A stretch of 64,000 nucleotides of DNA, from the NCBI RefSeq assembly GCF_002356295.1, contig NZ_AP018042.1, positions 1,892,361 through 1,956,360 of the forward strand, written 5' to 3'. The notes under the pieces were generated by a model, which saw only the letters and a list, made by a program, of their open reading frames with translations, did not search any database and was not told where the DNA came from. The position numbers and the translations under genes were made by a program. Positions 27,752 through 37,292 of this stretch are shown piece after piece. Every line of letters begins with the position of its first letter. Position 1 is the first letter of the stretch. The stretch comes from Labilibaculum antarcticum (GTDB lineage: Bacteria; Bacteroidota; Bacteroidia; Bacteroidales; Marinifilaceae).

Positions 27752-29107
27752 TTAATTGATTCCAGGTAATTCTATCCCCTTTATGGTTCGATACAAATCC
27801 AAAGCAAAAACATCGGTCATTCCAGAAACAAAATCTAGTATCGACATGATTTTCTCATATTCAGATTCTCCATTTACTCGATACTGCTCAGGAATTAGGA
27901 AAAGCAGATTCTTAGAATAAAAATTTTCAGGTTCCAAAACCGCAGTAACGAACTCATCCAAAAGAGTGCCCAATATTTTATACCCAGCTAATTCTATTTC
28001 AACAACCGATCGATGACGATAGATTCGCGAAACAGCAACTTTCGTACATCTTTTATAAGCCGATAAAGAAATTTCATCGATCTCTTTAATTAAGCTTGAT
28101 TGAAATTTCCCCTCCATAATCAAGTCATAATTATCAACAAATACATTTACACATTCCGAAATTAGTTTTCCAATAACTCCTGCTCGCATGTATGCGATTT
28201 GCTCATTAATGTCAGTAACCTCCAGGCAAGTTTCTTCAATTCGGTTCAGAATATCTTTATCCTTATGGGGATGATAAAAACTCCGAAGTAATTCCATCGT
28301 TTCATCGGTACTTAGTATTTTTAGTTTGTGAGCATCCTCAATATCCATAATCTGATAACAAATATCATCTGCGGCCTCAACTAAATAAACCAATGGGAAA
28401 CGTGCAAATATTCCCGATGACAATTCAGGAATTCCCAGCTCCTCAGCAATTTTAATATAGTCGGCCTTTTCTGCCTGGAAGAAGCCATACTTTCGTTTCT
28501 TAACAATCTCTATTTTATTGCTTTCCCAAGGATATTTCACAACAGAAGCAATGCTCGAATAGGTTAAGGCAAAGCCACCTTTTCTTCTGCCGTTAAATGC
28601 ATGAGTTAACAATCGCAAAGCATTCGCATTTCCTTCAAAATTGGTCAAATCACACCACTCATCCGAAGTAAATCTGTCTTGCAATTCTTTTCCTTTCCCA
28701 TCAGAGAAAAAATGAGATAACGCCTTCTCTCCCGAATGACCAAATGGAGGATTACCCAAATCGTGAGCCAAACAGGCTCCTGCAACAATGCTCCCAATTT
28801 CTTTAATTAAAAGAGTATCATCAACTAAATTTAATTGAATAAGCCTATCCGCAAGTGCATTCCCTAAAGACCGCCCAACACTGGAAACCTCAAGACTATG
28901 CGTTAATCTATTGTGCACAAAAATACTCCCGGGCAAAGGAAATACTTGTGTTTTATTTTGCAAGCGTCGAAAAGGAGATGAAAATATCAATCGATCGTAA
29001 TCGCGTTGAAATTGAGATCTAATATCTTTCTGCTGAACAGAAGAAAATTGGTCTTCCTGACCAAAGCGTTTTGCTGAGAGTAAACTATTCCACTTCATTT
29101 TTTCCAT
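27752..29107 (-). CDS. dgt: Deoxyguanosinetriphosphate triphosphohydrolase-like protein
   Basis: A 451-residue HD-domain dNTP triphosphohydrolase. It has the family opening (DYDRLIFSSPFRRLQNKTQVFPL), the first HD-domain histidine in NRLTHSLEVSSVGR, and the His-Asp pair in CLAHDLGNPPFGHSGE. A later ADDICYQIMDIED motif supplies the fourth metal ligand Asp. It cleaves dGTP (and often other dNTPs) to deoxynucleoside and triphosphate, acting in dNTP pool control. Length matches the 440-500 residue bacterial family. The gene is divergent from the ABC export operon and leads the two-gene unit with the exported protein downstream. Confidence 0.93.
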   Translation of the reverse strand: MEKMKWNSLLSAKRFGQEDQFSSVQQKDIRSQFQRDYDRLIFSSPFRRLQNKTQVFPLPGSIFVHNRLTHSLEVSSVGRSLGNALADRLIQLNLVDDTLLIKEIGSIVAGACLAHDLGNPPFGHSGEKALSHFFSDGKGKELQDRFTSDEWCDLTNFEGNANALRLLTHAFNGRRKGGFALTYSSIASVVKYPWESNKIEIVKKRKYGFFQAEKADYIKIAEELGIPELSSGIFARFPLVYLVEAADDICYQIMDIEDAHKLKILSTDETMELLRSFYHPHKDKDILNRIEETCLEVTDINEQIAYMRAGVIGKLISECVNVFVDNYDLIMEGKFQSSLIKEIDEISLSAYKRCTKVAVSRIYRHRSVVEIELAGYKILGTLLDEFVTAVLEPENFYSKNLLFLIPEQYRVNGESEYEKIMSILDFVSGMTDVFALDLYRTIKGIELPGIN

Positions 29108-29443
29108 TTAAAGAATCTAAAATTACATTAAATTTTCACTTTGCTCTAATCCCTTAGTATTTATTCACATTTATTAAGATTATAGACCCGTAATCATCCA
29201 TTCAGTACATGAATAACCGTACATTATCGTACACTTAATGTAATATAAGTGGACACAATCAAGCATTCCGCACAAATCATTAAAATCGCAACGCTTTAAT
29301 TATCAGAGTGATTAACTCTATGGCATACCAATTGATTAAATAGCACTAATTTGAGGTGAATATTATCTTTATTTATTTTATCGTTTACAATACGACATTA
29401 TCAGTAATAATTGCTGGTTTGTCGATTAATAAACACGTTTATC
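29108..29443. other. Divergent intergenic region between dgt and the export operon
   Basis: No gene is seen. For dgt, TAAAATTA at 29118-29125 (minus strand TAATTTTA) is a near-consensus -7 box. TACATTA (29221-29227) and TAATGTA (29237-29243) form a perfect inverted repeat with a 9-base centre, overlapping two CGTACA units, a candidate operator. Confidence 0.45.
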
Positions 29444-29451
29444 TAATTTTG
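29418..29451 (+). promoter_or_regulatory. Promoter of the ABC export operon
   Basis: TTTG at 29418-29421, a 22-base spacer and a perfect TAATTTTG (29444-29451) match the Bacteroidota promoter pattern TTTG / TAnnTTTG. The leader to the ATPase start at 29516 would be roughly 58 bases. Confidence 0.7.
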
Positions 29452-29515
29452 TTTGCAGTAACATAATTTAATATTAATATTGTATAGAGATTTATTTTTA
29501 ACACGACTGACTATT

Positions 29516-30232
29516 ATGATTCGATTACAAAACATTCACAAATCGTATATTACCGGTACTAATAAACTACATGTTTTAAAGGGGATTGATTTGCATATAA
29601 AGGAAGGCGAATTAGTTTCTATCATGGGTTCATCCGGGTCTGGAAAATCTACGCTTCTTAATATACTTGGTCTTTTAGATAATCATGATGAAGGAGTGTA
29701 TATTTTAAATCAGCAGGAAATAAAATCAATGAGTGAAACCAAAGCTGCTAAGCTTCGAAATAATCTCCTCGGATTTGTGTTTCAATCTTTTAACCTGATC
29801 TCTTTTAAAAATGCAATGGAAAATGTTGCCCTCCCATTGTATTACCAAAAAGTTGCAAGAAAAAAGAGAAATAAAATAGCCTTGGAGTATCTGGATAAAA
29901 TGGGACTGAAAGATTGGGCGGAACACATGCCAAATGAACTTTCTGGTGGTCAAAAGCAAAGAGTTGCCATTGCCCGTTCGATGATCACCCAACCAAAGAT
30001 TATTTTAGCCGATGAACCTACCGGTGCCTTAGATTCAAAAACATCAATTGAAGTGATGGATCTTTTAAAAGAAATTAATCAATCGGGAATCACCGTTATT
30101 ATTGTTACACACGAAAATGACATTGCCCATATGACCGATCGGATTATTAATCTAAAAGATGGTAGAATTGAATCAATTATTGAGAATAAAAAAATCAATA
30201 GTATGGAGTCTATAAAAGTTCCTCAGCAATAA
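29516..30232 (+). CDS. ABC transporter ATP-binding protein (MacB/LolD-type)
   Basis: A 238-residue ATPase. The start is taken at 29516 (MIRLQNIHKSY), since a longer frame from 29480 relies on a TTG codon and adds an atypical leader. It shows Walker A GSSGSGKST, the Q-loop at VFQSFNLI, signature LSGGQKQRVAIARSM, Walker B IILADEPTGALD and the H-loop THEND. It belongs to the LolD/MacB/FtsE class that works with FtsX-type permeases. It is the first gene of a five-gene operon with two permeases, an HlyD-like adaptor and a TolC-like channel, so it should energise export from the periplasm rather than import. Confidence 0.95.
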   Translation: MIRLQNIHKSYITGTNKLHVLKGIDLHIKEGELVSIMGSSGSGKSTLLNILGLLDNHDEGVYILNQQEIKSMSETKAAKLRNNLLGFVFQSFNLISFKNAMENVALPLYYQKVARKKRNKIALEYLDKMGLKDWAEHMPNELSGGQKQRVAIARSMITQPKIILADEPTGALDSKTSIEVMDLLKEINQSGITVIIVTHENDIAHMTDRIINLKDGRIESIIENKKINSMESIKVPQQ

Positions 30233-30265
30233 TACAACCTAAACCTAAACGCCTAGAATAAAGCT

Positions 30266-31519
30266 ATGTTCGACAGAGATAAATGGCAAGAAATATTTAG
30301 TACCATTAGTAAAAATAAAACCAGAACTGTTCTGACCGGATTTTCGGTGGCAACAGGTATTTTCATGTTGATTTTTCTTTTGGGTGCCGGAAGAGGTCTT
30401 AGAAATGGAATGACTGATATTTTTGCTCAAGATGCGACCAACAGTATGCAAATTTATGGTGGAAGAACAACTAAAGCATACAAAGGTACTCCTGAAGGGA
30501 AAAGAATTCAGATGGTGAATGACGACTATCTGAACATAAAAAAATCTATCGAAAAACTAGATGTTATTTCGGCCATGTCTTACATTCCGGGTGCCGAAAC
30601 CATATCCTATAAAAGCAATTTCGGAAACTTTAATGTTTCTCCTGTTCACGATACCTATAAAGAAATTAAAAACTTTGATATTCTGAAAGGTCGTTTTTTA
30701 AACCAGAAAGACATTAAAGAAAATAGAAAAGTTGTTGCAATTCAAGATGTTGTTAAGGAAGTACTTTTCCCAAAGGAAACAGCAATCAGCAAATTGATCA
30801 CAATTAACGGCATTAAATTTAAAGTCGTTGGTGTTTTTCATCAGCCTAGCTTTGATGATAATTCAAGAGAAATTTACATTCCTATAACGGTTGCTCAAAA
30901 GGTTTTCAATAACAACGATCATCTTCAAAGAATCTCCTTCACTTTAAACGATATTTCCGTAGAAGAAAGCAAAAATGTGGTACAACAAGTCACCTACCAA
31001 ATGGCTGCCAAACACGGATTTAGCAAAGAGGACAAAAGTGCTTTATGGATTCGAAATAACATTGAAGGCTCTCAATCCTTTGCGTCCATTTTTACAGCTA
31101 TAGAAATGTTTGTATGGATTATTGGAACTTTCACCATTGTACTCGGAGCAATCGGAGTATTCAACATTATGATGATTGTTGTGAAAGAAAGAACCAAAGA
31201 AATTGGAGTAAGAAAAGCAATTGGGGCATCCCCAAAATCAGTAGTTGGGCTAATATTAATGGAGGCAATATTTATAACAGCGGCCTCTGGCTATATCGGA
31301 TTAATTGCTGGTGTTGGACTGCTTGAAATGATCACCAAATTTGATCTTATTTACAAAATATATCCTCCTGCAGCAATCTATTTCATAAATCCACAAGTAG
31401 ATTTGGGGGTCGCAGTTGGAGCAACCATTGTATTGGTTATAACCGGTGCTTTGGCAGGATTTTTCCCGGCCAGAAAAGCGGCTAGAATTAGACCAATAGA
31501 AGCATTAAGAGACGAATAA
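30266..31519 (+). CDS. MacB-type ABC permease 1
   Basis: A 417-residue FtsX/MacB-like permease: one N-terminal membrane helix (about 20-42), a large periplasmic MacB_PCD domain (about 43-280) and three C-terminal helices (about 285-405) forming the FtsX domain. Conserved GAIGVFNIMMIVVKERTKEIGVRKAIGA marks the helix-2 coupling region. It ends with the usual PARKAARIRPIEALRDE. It lies 33 bases after the ATPase and 28 bases before its paralogue. The two permeases probably form a heterodimer with a dimer of the shared ATPase, since each lacks a fused ATPase domain. Confidence 0.92.
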   Translation: MFDRDKWQEIFSTISKNKTRTVLTGFSVATGIFMLIFLLGAGRGLRNGMTDIFAQDATNSMQIYGGRTTKAYKGTPEGKRIQMVNDDYLNIKKSIEKLDVISAMSYIPGAETISYKSNFGNFNVSPVHDTYKEIKNFDILKGRFLNQKDIKENRKVVAIQDVVKEVLFPKETAISKLITINGIKFKVVGVFHQPSFDDNSREIYIPITVAQKVFNNNDHLQRISFTLNDISVEESKNVVQQVTYQMAAKHGFSKEDKSALWIRNNIEGSQSFASIFTAIEMFVWIIGTFTIVLGAIGVFNIMMIVVKERTKEIGVRKAIGASPKSVVGLILMEAIFITAASGYIGLIAGVGLLEMITKFDLIYKIYPPAAIYFINPQVDLGVAVGATIVLVITGALAGFFPARKAARIRPIEALRDE

Positions 31520-31547
31520 TTAACCAGACTAATAAAACGATCAGCAA

Positions 31548-32798
31548 ATGTTCGATTTGGATAAATGGCAGGAGATTACCGCCGCACTTAAAAAAAATAA
31601 ACTAAGAACCATACTTACCAGTTTGGGAGTAATGTTCGGGATTTTAATTCTCGTAACACTACTAGGAATTGGTAGAGGTTTTCAAAATAATATTCAATCT
31701 TCTTTAGGAAATTTCGCAACCAATTCAACTGTTTTTTGGGTGCAACGAACAACAAAAGCCTATAAAGGATTGCCCCGAAATCGATTTTATCAGTTTACAA
31801 ATACAGATATAGTCGCAATTAAAAGAGATGTTCCTGAATTAAAAAATATTGCACCACAAATTGAAGGATGGAGTGGCAATGCTACAAATAATACGTTTAG
31901 AACAGACAAAAAAGGAAACTTTAGAATCAGAGGAACCTCTCCAGAGATGAATATGGTAAATCCTGTTGATGTTACAGCGGGTCGCTTTATCAATGAAAAT
32001 GATTTGAAAGAATACCGAAAGGTAATCACCATTGGTCCAAGAGTTCAAGAATTAATGTTCGAAAAAGATGAAGAACCAATTGGTCAATATCTAAAAGTAA
32101 ACGGCATCTATTTAAAAATTGTTGGAACGGTTAAACCATTAAGCCAAAGTATGGGTAATCAAGATGATTTTATTCAAATGCCATTTACAACACTTCAACG
32201 CCTGTACAACAGAGGAGATAAATTTTACTCTTTTATAGCAACAGCTAAAGTTGGTGAGTCGGTTGATGAGCTTCAAAATAGTATTTTTTCAATATTAGCT
32301 CGGCGACACAGCATTGATCCTGATGACAGGCAAGCCATTGGTAATTTTAATATTGCCAAGATGTTCAACAAAATATTCGGCCTTTTTGACAGCATTGGAT
32401 TCCTGTTTTGGGTAATTGGCTTTGGTGTTTTACTAACAGGCATAATTGGAGTTAGCAATATTATGCACGTGGTAGTAAAAGAACGTACCCGAGAACTTGG
32501 GATTAAACGCGCCCTTGGTGCACGTCCCGTTGAAGTTGTTGGTCAAATCATAAATGAAGCGGTTTTCCTAACCTCTTTTGCGGGATTCTGGGGACTGGTT
32601 TTGGGTGTTCTTATCGTTGAAGGTATTGGTAAAATGACCGAAGGGGTTTCAGACATTCCGATATTAAACCCTTATGTTGATATTAATGTTGCATTTATAG
32701 CACTTGGTGTTTTAGCTTTCTTTGGCGTATTAGCCGGTTTATTACCAGCACTAAAAGCCATCAGAATTAAACCCGTTGATGCATTGAGATACGAATAA
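31548..32798 (+). CDS. MacB-type ABC permease 2
   Basis: A 416-residue paralogue of the preceding permease, with the same start (MFDLDKWQEI versus MFDRDKWQEI), one N-terminal helix, a periplasmic domain and three C-terminal helices. GIIGVSNIMHVVVKERTRELGIKRALGARP and the terminal ALKAIRIKPVDALRYE mirror the partner. The pair clearly arose by duplication. It is followed 35 bases later by the adaptor gene. Cargo is unknown; MacAB-type systems carry peptides, lipopeptides, siderophores or macrolides. Confidence 0.92.
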   Translation: MFDLDKWQEITAALKKNKLRTILTSLGVMFGILILVTLLGIGRGFQNNIQSSLGNFATNSTVFWVQRTTKAYKGLPRNRFYQFTNTDIVAIKRDVPELKNIAPQIEGWSGNATNNTFRTDKKGNFRIRGTSPEMNMVNPVDVTAGRFINENDLKEYRKVITIGPRVQELMFEKDEEPIGQYLKVNGIYLKIVGTVKPLSQSMGNQDDFIQMPFTTLQRLYNRGDKFYSFIATAKVGESVDELQNSIFSILARRHSIDPDDRQAIGNFNIAKMFNKIFGLFDSIGFLFWVIGFGVLLTGIIGVSNIMHVVVKERTRELGIKRALGARPVEVVGQIINEAVFLTSFAGFWGLVLGVLIVEGIGKMTEGVSDIPILNPYVDINVAFIALGVLAFFGVLAGLLPALKAIRIKPVDALRYE

Positions 32799-32833
32799 AA
32801 AAAATAGTTCATAATCCGAAAATAATACTAGTC

Positions 32834-33958
32834 ATGAAAAAAGTTTTTAGAATTGTATTGGTTGTGTTTTTTATCCTTCTTTTTGTAGGAACCATTGTAT
32901 TCCTATACCAAAAGTCGCAAGATAAGCCTGTGATTTACAACACAAAATCACCTGAGATAACAGATATTATTAAAAAGACCGTTGCAACCGGATCTGTTGT
33001 TCCAAGAAAAGAAATCGCAATTAAACCTCAGGGAGTTTCCGGAATTATTGAAACCTTGTATGTAGAGGCTGGGGACATGATTAAAAAAGGTGATCCTATT
33101 GCGAAAATAAAGATCATTCCTGATATGATTAATTTAAATAGTGCTGAGTCCAGAGTTAAAGTGGCCCAAATTAATTACGAGGACAAAGAGATTAATTATC
33201 AGCGTGACAAAGCTTTGTTTGATAAAAAAGTTATTTCAGAATCTGATTTCCAAAAAACTCAATTGTCTTTCCGGAATTCTAAAGAAGAATTACAATCAGC
33301 TAAAGATAATCTTCAATTAATTAAGAAAGGTGTAACCCAAAGTTCCACCAAAGAAACAAATACAATCATTCGTTCAACAATTGAAGGAATGATACTGGAT
33401 ATTCCTGTAAAAGAAGGTAATTCGGTTATTCAGAGTAATACTTTTAATGATGGTACCACGGTTGCTATTGTTGCTGATATGGGCGAAATGATTTTTCAAG
33501 GTAAAGTTGACGAGACTGAAGTTGGAAAAATTGTTCAGGGAATGAACCTTAAATTAACCATTGGAGCTATTGAAGATATGAAATTTGATGCTCATTTGGA
33601 ATATATTTCACCAAAAGGTGTGGAAGAGAATGGTGCCATTCAATTCGAAATCAAAGCCTCGGTTAAGCTTCGTAAAGATTTCTTTATCCGTTCGGGATAC
33701 AGCGCAAATGCCGAAATTGTTTTGGATAAAAGAGAAAAAGTATTGACTGTGAACGAAAGTCTTTTGGAGTTTAAAAATGATTCAACTTTTGTTGAAGTAG
33801 AAACTTCTGAACAAATATTCGAAAAGAGATTTATTAAAACGGGTCTTTCGGATGGTATCAACATTGAAGTTTTAGACGGTATCACCAAAGACGATAAGCT
33901 TAAAGGAGCCAAAAAGAAAAAAATTGACAAAATAAAAGAAGAGAAAAAAGAAGAGTAA
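32834..33958 (+). CDS. HlyD/MacA-type periplasmic adaptor
   Basis: A 374-residue membrane-fusion protein with one N-terminal helix (about 6-26). A lipoyl-like half (GVSGIIETLYVEAGDMIKKGD near 75-95), a coiled-coil hairpin (about 103-165: repeated Lys/Glu/Gln with SESDFQKTQLSFRNSKEEL) and the returning lipoyl half (IRSTIEGMILDIPVKEGNSV) are visible, followed by beta-barrel and membrane-proximal domains. The C-terminus is a very Lys/Glu-rich tail (DKLKGAKKKKIDKIKEEKKEE). It should link the permease pair to the TolC-like channel encoded next. Confidence 0.93.
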   Translation: MKKVFRIVLVVFFILLFVGTIVFLYQKSQDKPVIYNTKSPEITDIIKKTVATGSVVPRKEIAIKPQGVSGIIETLYVEAGDMIKKGDPIAKIKIIPDMINLNSAESRVKVAQINYEDKEINYQRDKALFDKKVISESDFQKTQLSFRNSKEELQSAKDNLQLIKKGVTQSSTKETNTIIRSTIEGMILDIPVKEGNSVIQSNTFNDGTTVAIVADMGEMIFQGKVDETEVGKIVQGMNLKLTIGAIEDMKFDAHLEYISPKGVEENGAIQFEIKASVKLRKDFFIRSGYSANAEIVLDKREKVLTVNESLLEFKNDSTFVEVETSEQIFEKRFIKTGLSDGINIEVLDGITKDDKLKGAKKKKIDKIKEEKKEE

Positions 33959-34075
33959 AATAAAGTTTCTTTTGATTGGCTTTACATTACAAAAGCAATT
34001 TGGCCATCTTCAAGCTTTCATTATTAGTTTAATGACGAAAAACTAGTTCTATCGGATCAAAAAATAAATAGACAC

Positions 34076-35437
34076 ATGAAAAAGATATTATTACTTGTCC
34101 TTGTTTTTGCCTTTTCCTTTTCCGGCATTTATGCGCAGGAATTATGGAATTTGGAAAAATGCATTACTCATGCAAAGGAACACAACATCAATCTTAAGTT
34201 GCAAAAACTGGATGCTGATGTTCAGGCAAACAATACCAAACAATCCAAACTTGATTTGTTACCAATTTTAAATGGTAGCACAAGCTACAACTTTAACTAT
34301 GGACGGTCATTAAGAGCTGACAATACTTATGAGAACGCAAACAGTCAAACCGGTTCTCTTGGAATTTCATCGAATGTTACTCTATTTAGTGGCTTTCAAA
34401 AGTGGAATTCAGTAAAGCAAAACGAATTGGATCTTAAAGCCAATTTACAAGATGTTGAAAAGGCAAAAGAAGATTTAGCCCTGAATATCACATCCTACTT
34501 TTTGGATATCTTATTCAAAAAAGAGCTTCTTCAGGTTGCACATGAGCAACTAAAGGTTACTGAGCTTCAAATTAACAGAACAGAAGTATTGGTAGAAGCA
34601 GGAACCTTACCTAAAGGCACTTTAATGGAACAGAAAGCACAGGCTGCACGGGAAGACCTTGCGGTTGTGAATGCACAAAATGGGCTTGATATTGCTTTAC
34701 TTGACCTTGCACAGCTATTAGATTTAAAAGACACTCAAGCGTTTGATATTGCAACTCCTGAACTTCCGGTTTTAAATGCAACCAGATCGATGGCTGACCC
34801 CGAATCTGTTTTCGTTAATGCTTTAACTTTCCGACCTGAGATGAAAGCCGCACAATACCGTTTGGAAAGTTCTGAGAAAGGTTTGATTATTGCAAAAGGT
34901 CAACGTACTCCAACTTTATCTATGTATGGATCATGGAATTCAGGCTATCGAAGAAACCAACCTGAATATGGCATTGCTTTAGACGGAAGTCCACTGATTA
35001 TCCGAAAAGAAATGAAGCTTAACGATCAACTTAAATTATTTGAATCAAAAAGCTTTGGTTTCAACTTGAGTATTCCCATTTTTAATGGTGGTATTGTAAA
35101 TCGAAACATTAGCAATGCAAAGATAAACATCGATCGTTCCAAATTGTATATGGAGAACTCTAAAAACACTCTTCGAAAAGATATTCAACAGGCACATGCT
35201 AATGCAAAGGCTGCTATGAAAAAGTTTTTCTCTAGTGAAACAGCAGTTTCTTCAACCGAAGAAGCCTTCCGTTATACCGAAGAAAAATTCAACTTAGGCT
35301 TGGTTAATTCTGTAGATTACAATCAGGAAAAAAACAATCTTTTTAAATCAAAATCAGATTTACTGCAAGCGAAATACGAATACATATTCCGAACCAAAAT
35401 TCTAGATTTCTATAATGGTATCGAAATAAATTTATAG
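34076..35437 (+). CDS. TolC-family outer membrane channel
   Basis: A 453-residue outer membrane efflux protein. The signal peptide ends at IYAQ (about residue 21). The two repeats of alpha-helical barrel segments are evident (LEKCITHAKEHNINLKLQKLD at the start; FRPEMKAAQYRLESSEKGL at the second repeat), each with TolC-typical strands such as GSTSYNFNYGRSL and GFNLSIPIFNGGIVNRNIS. It is the last gene of the export operon, 117 bases after the adaptor, and ends before a strong terminator. This completes an inner membrane-to-outside pathway. Confidence 0.93.
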   Translation: MKKILLLVLVFAFSFSGIYAQELWNLEKCITHAKEHNINLKLQKLDADVQANNTKQSKLDLLPILNGSTSYNFNYGRSLRADNTYENANSQTGSLGISSNVTLFSGFQKWNSVKQNELDLKANLQDVEKAKEDLALNITSYFLDILFKKELLQVAHEQLKVTELQINRTEVLVEAGTLPKGTLMEQKAQAAREDLAVVNAQNGLDIALLDLAQLLDLKDTQAFDIATPELPVLNATRSMADPESVFVNALTFRPEMKAAQYRLESSEKGLIIAKGQRTPTLSMYGSWNSGYRRNQPEYGIALDGSPLIIRKEMKLNDQLKLFESKSFGFNLSIPIFNGGIVNRNISNAKINIDRSKLYMENSKNTLRKDIQQAHANAKAAMKKFFSSETAVSSTEEAFRYTEEKFNLGLVNSVDYNQEKNNLFKSKSDLLQAKYEYIFRTKILDFYNGIEINL

Positions 35438-35456
35438 TCAAGTTTCAAATTCGAGA

Positions 35457-35492
35457 AAGCTCTCAACCAATTAATGGTTGGGGGCTTTTTTT
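35457..35492 (+). terminator. Intrinsic terminator of the export operon
   Basis: AGCTCTCAACCA and TGGTTGGGGGCT form a stem with a 5-base loop followed by a run of eight T residues, 20 bases after the TolC-like stop. Confidence 0.9.
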
Positions 35493-35649
35493 ACACCGTA
35501 CGTGTTCCCTATTAGTTAATTGTCTTAGAAATAGGATGGTATTATTCAATTTTAATTAATTTGAAGCCTGCAATTGCATATATTTCAATTGTTATCGTTC
35601 ACAATTCCTATTTTATCCTTTATTTTGCATTGATTTAAAAATATATCAA

Positions 35650-36363
35650 ATGGCATTACTCTTACATATCGAGACATCAACAGCAGTTTGTTCTGTTGCA
35701 TTAGGAAAAGATGGTGATTTATTGGCTCTTAAGGAGACCAAAGAAGGAATGAAACACGCAAGTCACCTCACCGTTTTTATTGGAAACATTTTAAAGGAAA
35801 ATAATTTTACACCAGCCGATTTAGACGGAGTTGCTATTAGCATGGGACCCGGCTCTTATACAGGCTTACGAATTGGCGTTTCAACAGCCAAAGGAATTTG
35901 TTACGGTGCAAACCTGCCTCTTATCGCAATTAACACCTTGCAGGCAATGACAAAACCATTGCTTGACAATACTGATGTGCTTGCTCAAATAAACAATCCC
36001 GAAAAGGCTTATTACTGTCCTATGATTGATGCGCGAAGAATGGAAGTTTACACTGCATTTTTCAATAACAAAAATGAATTAATTAGAGATATTTCTGCTG
36101 ATATCATTGATGAAAATTCCTATTCGAATGAACTTTCTGAACGGGAAATTGTTTTCTTCGGAGATGGTTCATCCAAATGTAAAGAAGTGATCAAAAGTAA
36201 AAATGGCATCTTTATTGATAGTATAACAACATCAGCGATAGGAATGATAAAGCTGGCTGAAATAAAATTTCAAAATAAGGAATTTGAAGATGTAGCCTAT
36301 TTTGAGCCTTTTTATTTGAAAGATTTTGTAGCTACTACTTCTAAAAAGAATATCTTTAAATAA
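35650..36363 (+). CDS. tsaB: tRNA threonylcarbamoyladenosine biosynthesis protein TsaB
   Basis: A 237-residue ASKHA-fold protein of the TsaB family. ILHIETSTAVCSVAL-like opening (LLHIETSTAVCSVALGK), ISMGPGSYTGLRIG near 76-89 and KGICYGANLPLIAINTLQAM are the diagnostic motifs. TsaB forms the TsaBDE complex that makes N6-threonylcarbamoyladenosine at position 37 of ANN-decoding tRNAs. A TTATTTTGC-type -7 box lies about 25 bases upstream. The DUF3108 gene follows 18 bases later and is probably co-transcribed. Length is normal for the family. Confidence 0.95.
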   Translation: MALLLHIETSTAVCSVALGKDGDLLALKETKEGMKHASHLTVFIGNILKENNFTPADLDGVAISMGPGSYTGLRIGVSTAKGICYGANLPLIAINTLQAMTKPLLDNTDVLAQINNPEKAYYCPMIDARRMEVYTAFFNNKNELIRDISADIIDENSYSNELSEREIVFFGDGSSKCKEVIKSKNGIFIDSITTSAIGMIKLAEIKFQNKEFEDVAYFEPFYLKDFVATTSKKNIFK

Positions 36364-36381
36364 GAACTAACAATAATAAAT

Positions 36382-37149
36382 ATGTATAAATTCTCTCTTA
36401 GTATTCTTCTGATTTTTGTAAGCCACACAATTTCGTTGGCCGATTTTCCTATTAAGGATAGCGAAAAAGGAGAAAATTTAAGATATATTATACATTATGG
36501 AATTATTCGAGGCGGAAAGGCGAGCTTAAAAGTAAGAATTGAAAACATAGATGGTCAAGATCTGTATCATGCTACTCTAACGGGTAAAACTGTAGGACTA
36601 TTTAATACGCTTTATAAGGTCAAAGACACATACGAGAGCTTTATTTCTCCTGAAACCTTGCTTCCTGTAAAAGCCATTCGGGATATCCGGGAAGGCAATT
36701 ACAAAAGATATACCGAGATCGTATTTGATAGGGAAAAGAACGAGGTAAACTCTACACGTTCTGGAATTCATAAAGTCCCGGAAGGAATACATGATATATT
36801 ATCAGCTTTTTACTTTGCCAGAGCCAATCATTTCAATTCAAATTTAAAAGTTGGTCAAGTTGTAAAAATTCAAACTCACTTTTCAGATGAATTATTTCTT
36901 CTTCAGTTTCGATTTATGGGATACGAAACAATTAACAGTAAAATTGGAGACATAAAATGCTACAAGTTTATTCCGATTGTGGCAACAGGCAGAGCATTTA
37001 AAGACGAAGATGACATGACGATTTGGGTATCAGCCGATGCAAACCGAATTCCTGTTCGTGTACAATTCGATCTTTTCATTGGCTCTTTGCGTTGCGACTT
37101 GACAAACTTTTCGGATTTCTCGTATGATTCAATCATCGATAACGACTAA
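36382..37149 (+). CDS. DUF3108-family exported protein
   Basis: A 255-residue protein with a signal peptide (about 1-20, SLA-DFP). The mature body is beta-rich and follows the DUF3108 pattern: GENLRYIIHYGIIRGGKASLKV at the start, then YKVKDTYESFISPETLLPVKAIRDI and DMTIWVSADANRIPVRV near the end. The family is widespread in Bacteroidota and Proteobacteria envelopes; its fold resembles lipoprotein carrier-like half-barrels but the function is not established. The gene trails tsaB in the same transcript. Confidence 0.85.
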   Translation: MYKFSLSILLIFVSHTISLADFPIKDSEKGENLRYIIHYGIIRGGKASLKVRIENIDGQDLYHATLTGKTVGLFNTLYKVKDTYESFISPETLLPVKAIRDIREGNYKRYTEIVFDREKNEVNSTRSGIHKVPEGIHDILSAFYFARANHFNSNLKVGQVVKIQTHFSDELFLLQFRFMGYETINSKIGDIKCYKFIPIVATGRAFKDEDDMTIWVSADANRIPVRVQFDLFIGSLRCDLTNFSDFSYDSIIDND

Positions 37150-37220
37150 TTTACTTCTGCTTTTGCGGTATCTATTTCAAACAAAGCCTCGTAATATTTC
37201 AGTATATTAATTGTTTAGCC

Positions 37221-37228
37221 TATTTTTG
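37221..37228 (+). promoter_or_regulatory. Promoter -7 box of efp
   Basis: TATTTTTG is a perfect match to TAnnTTTG, 65 bases upstream of the efp start. No clear -33 box at the usual spacing. Confidence 0.55.
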
Positions 37229-37292
37229 CAAATCTCAATAGGGAAAACTTTTTCTTTCGTTAAAAATGATTTTTAAAAATTAATATTATATC

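Noticed and set aside
29322-29337. TGGCAT-N5-TTGA resembling a sigma-54 promoter upstream of the export operon
   Set aside because: The -12 element lacks the essential GC, and a perfect Bacteroidota housekeeping promoter lies closer to the gene.
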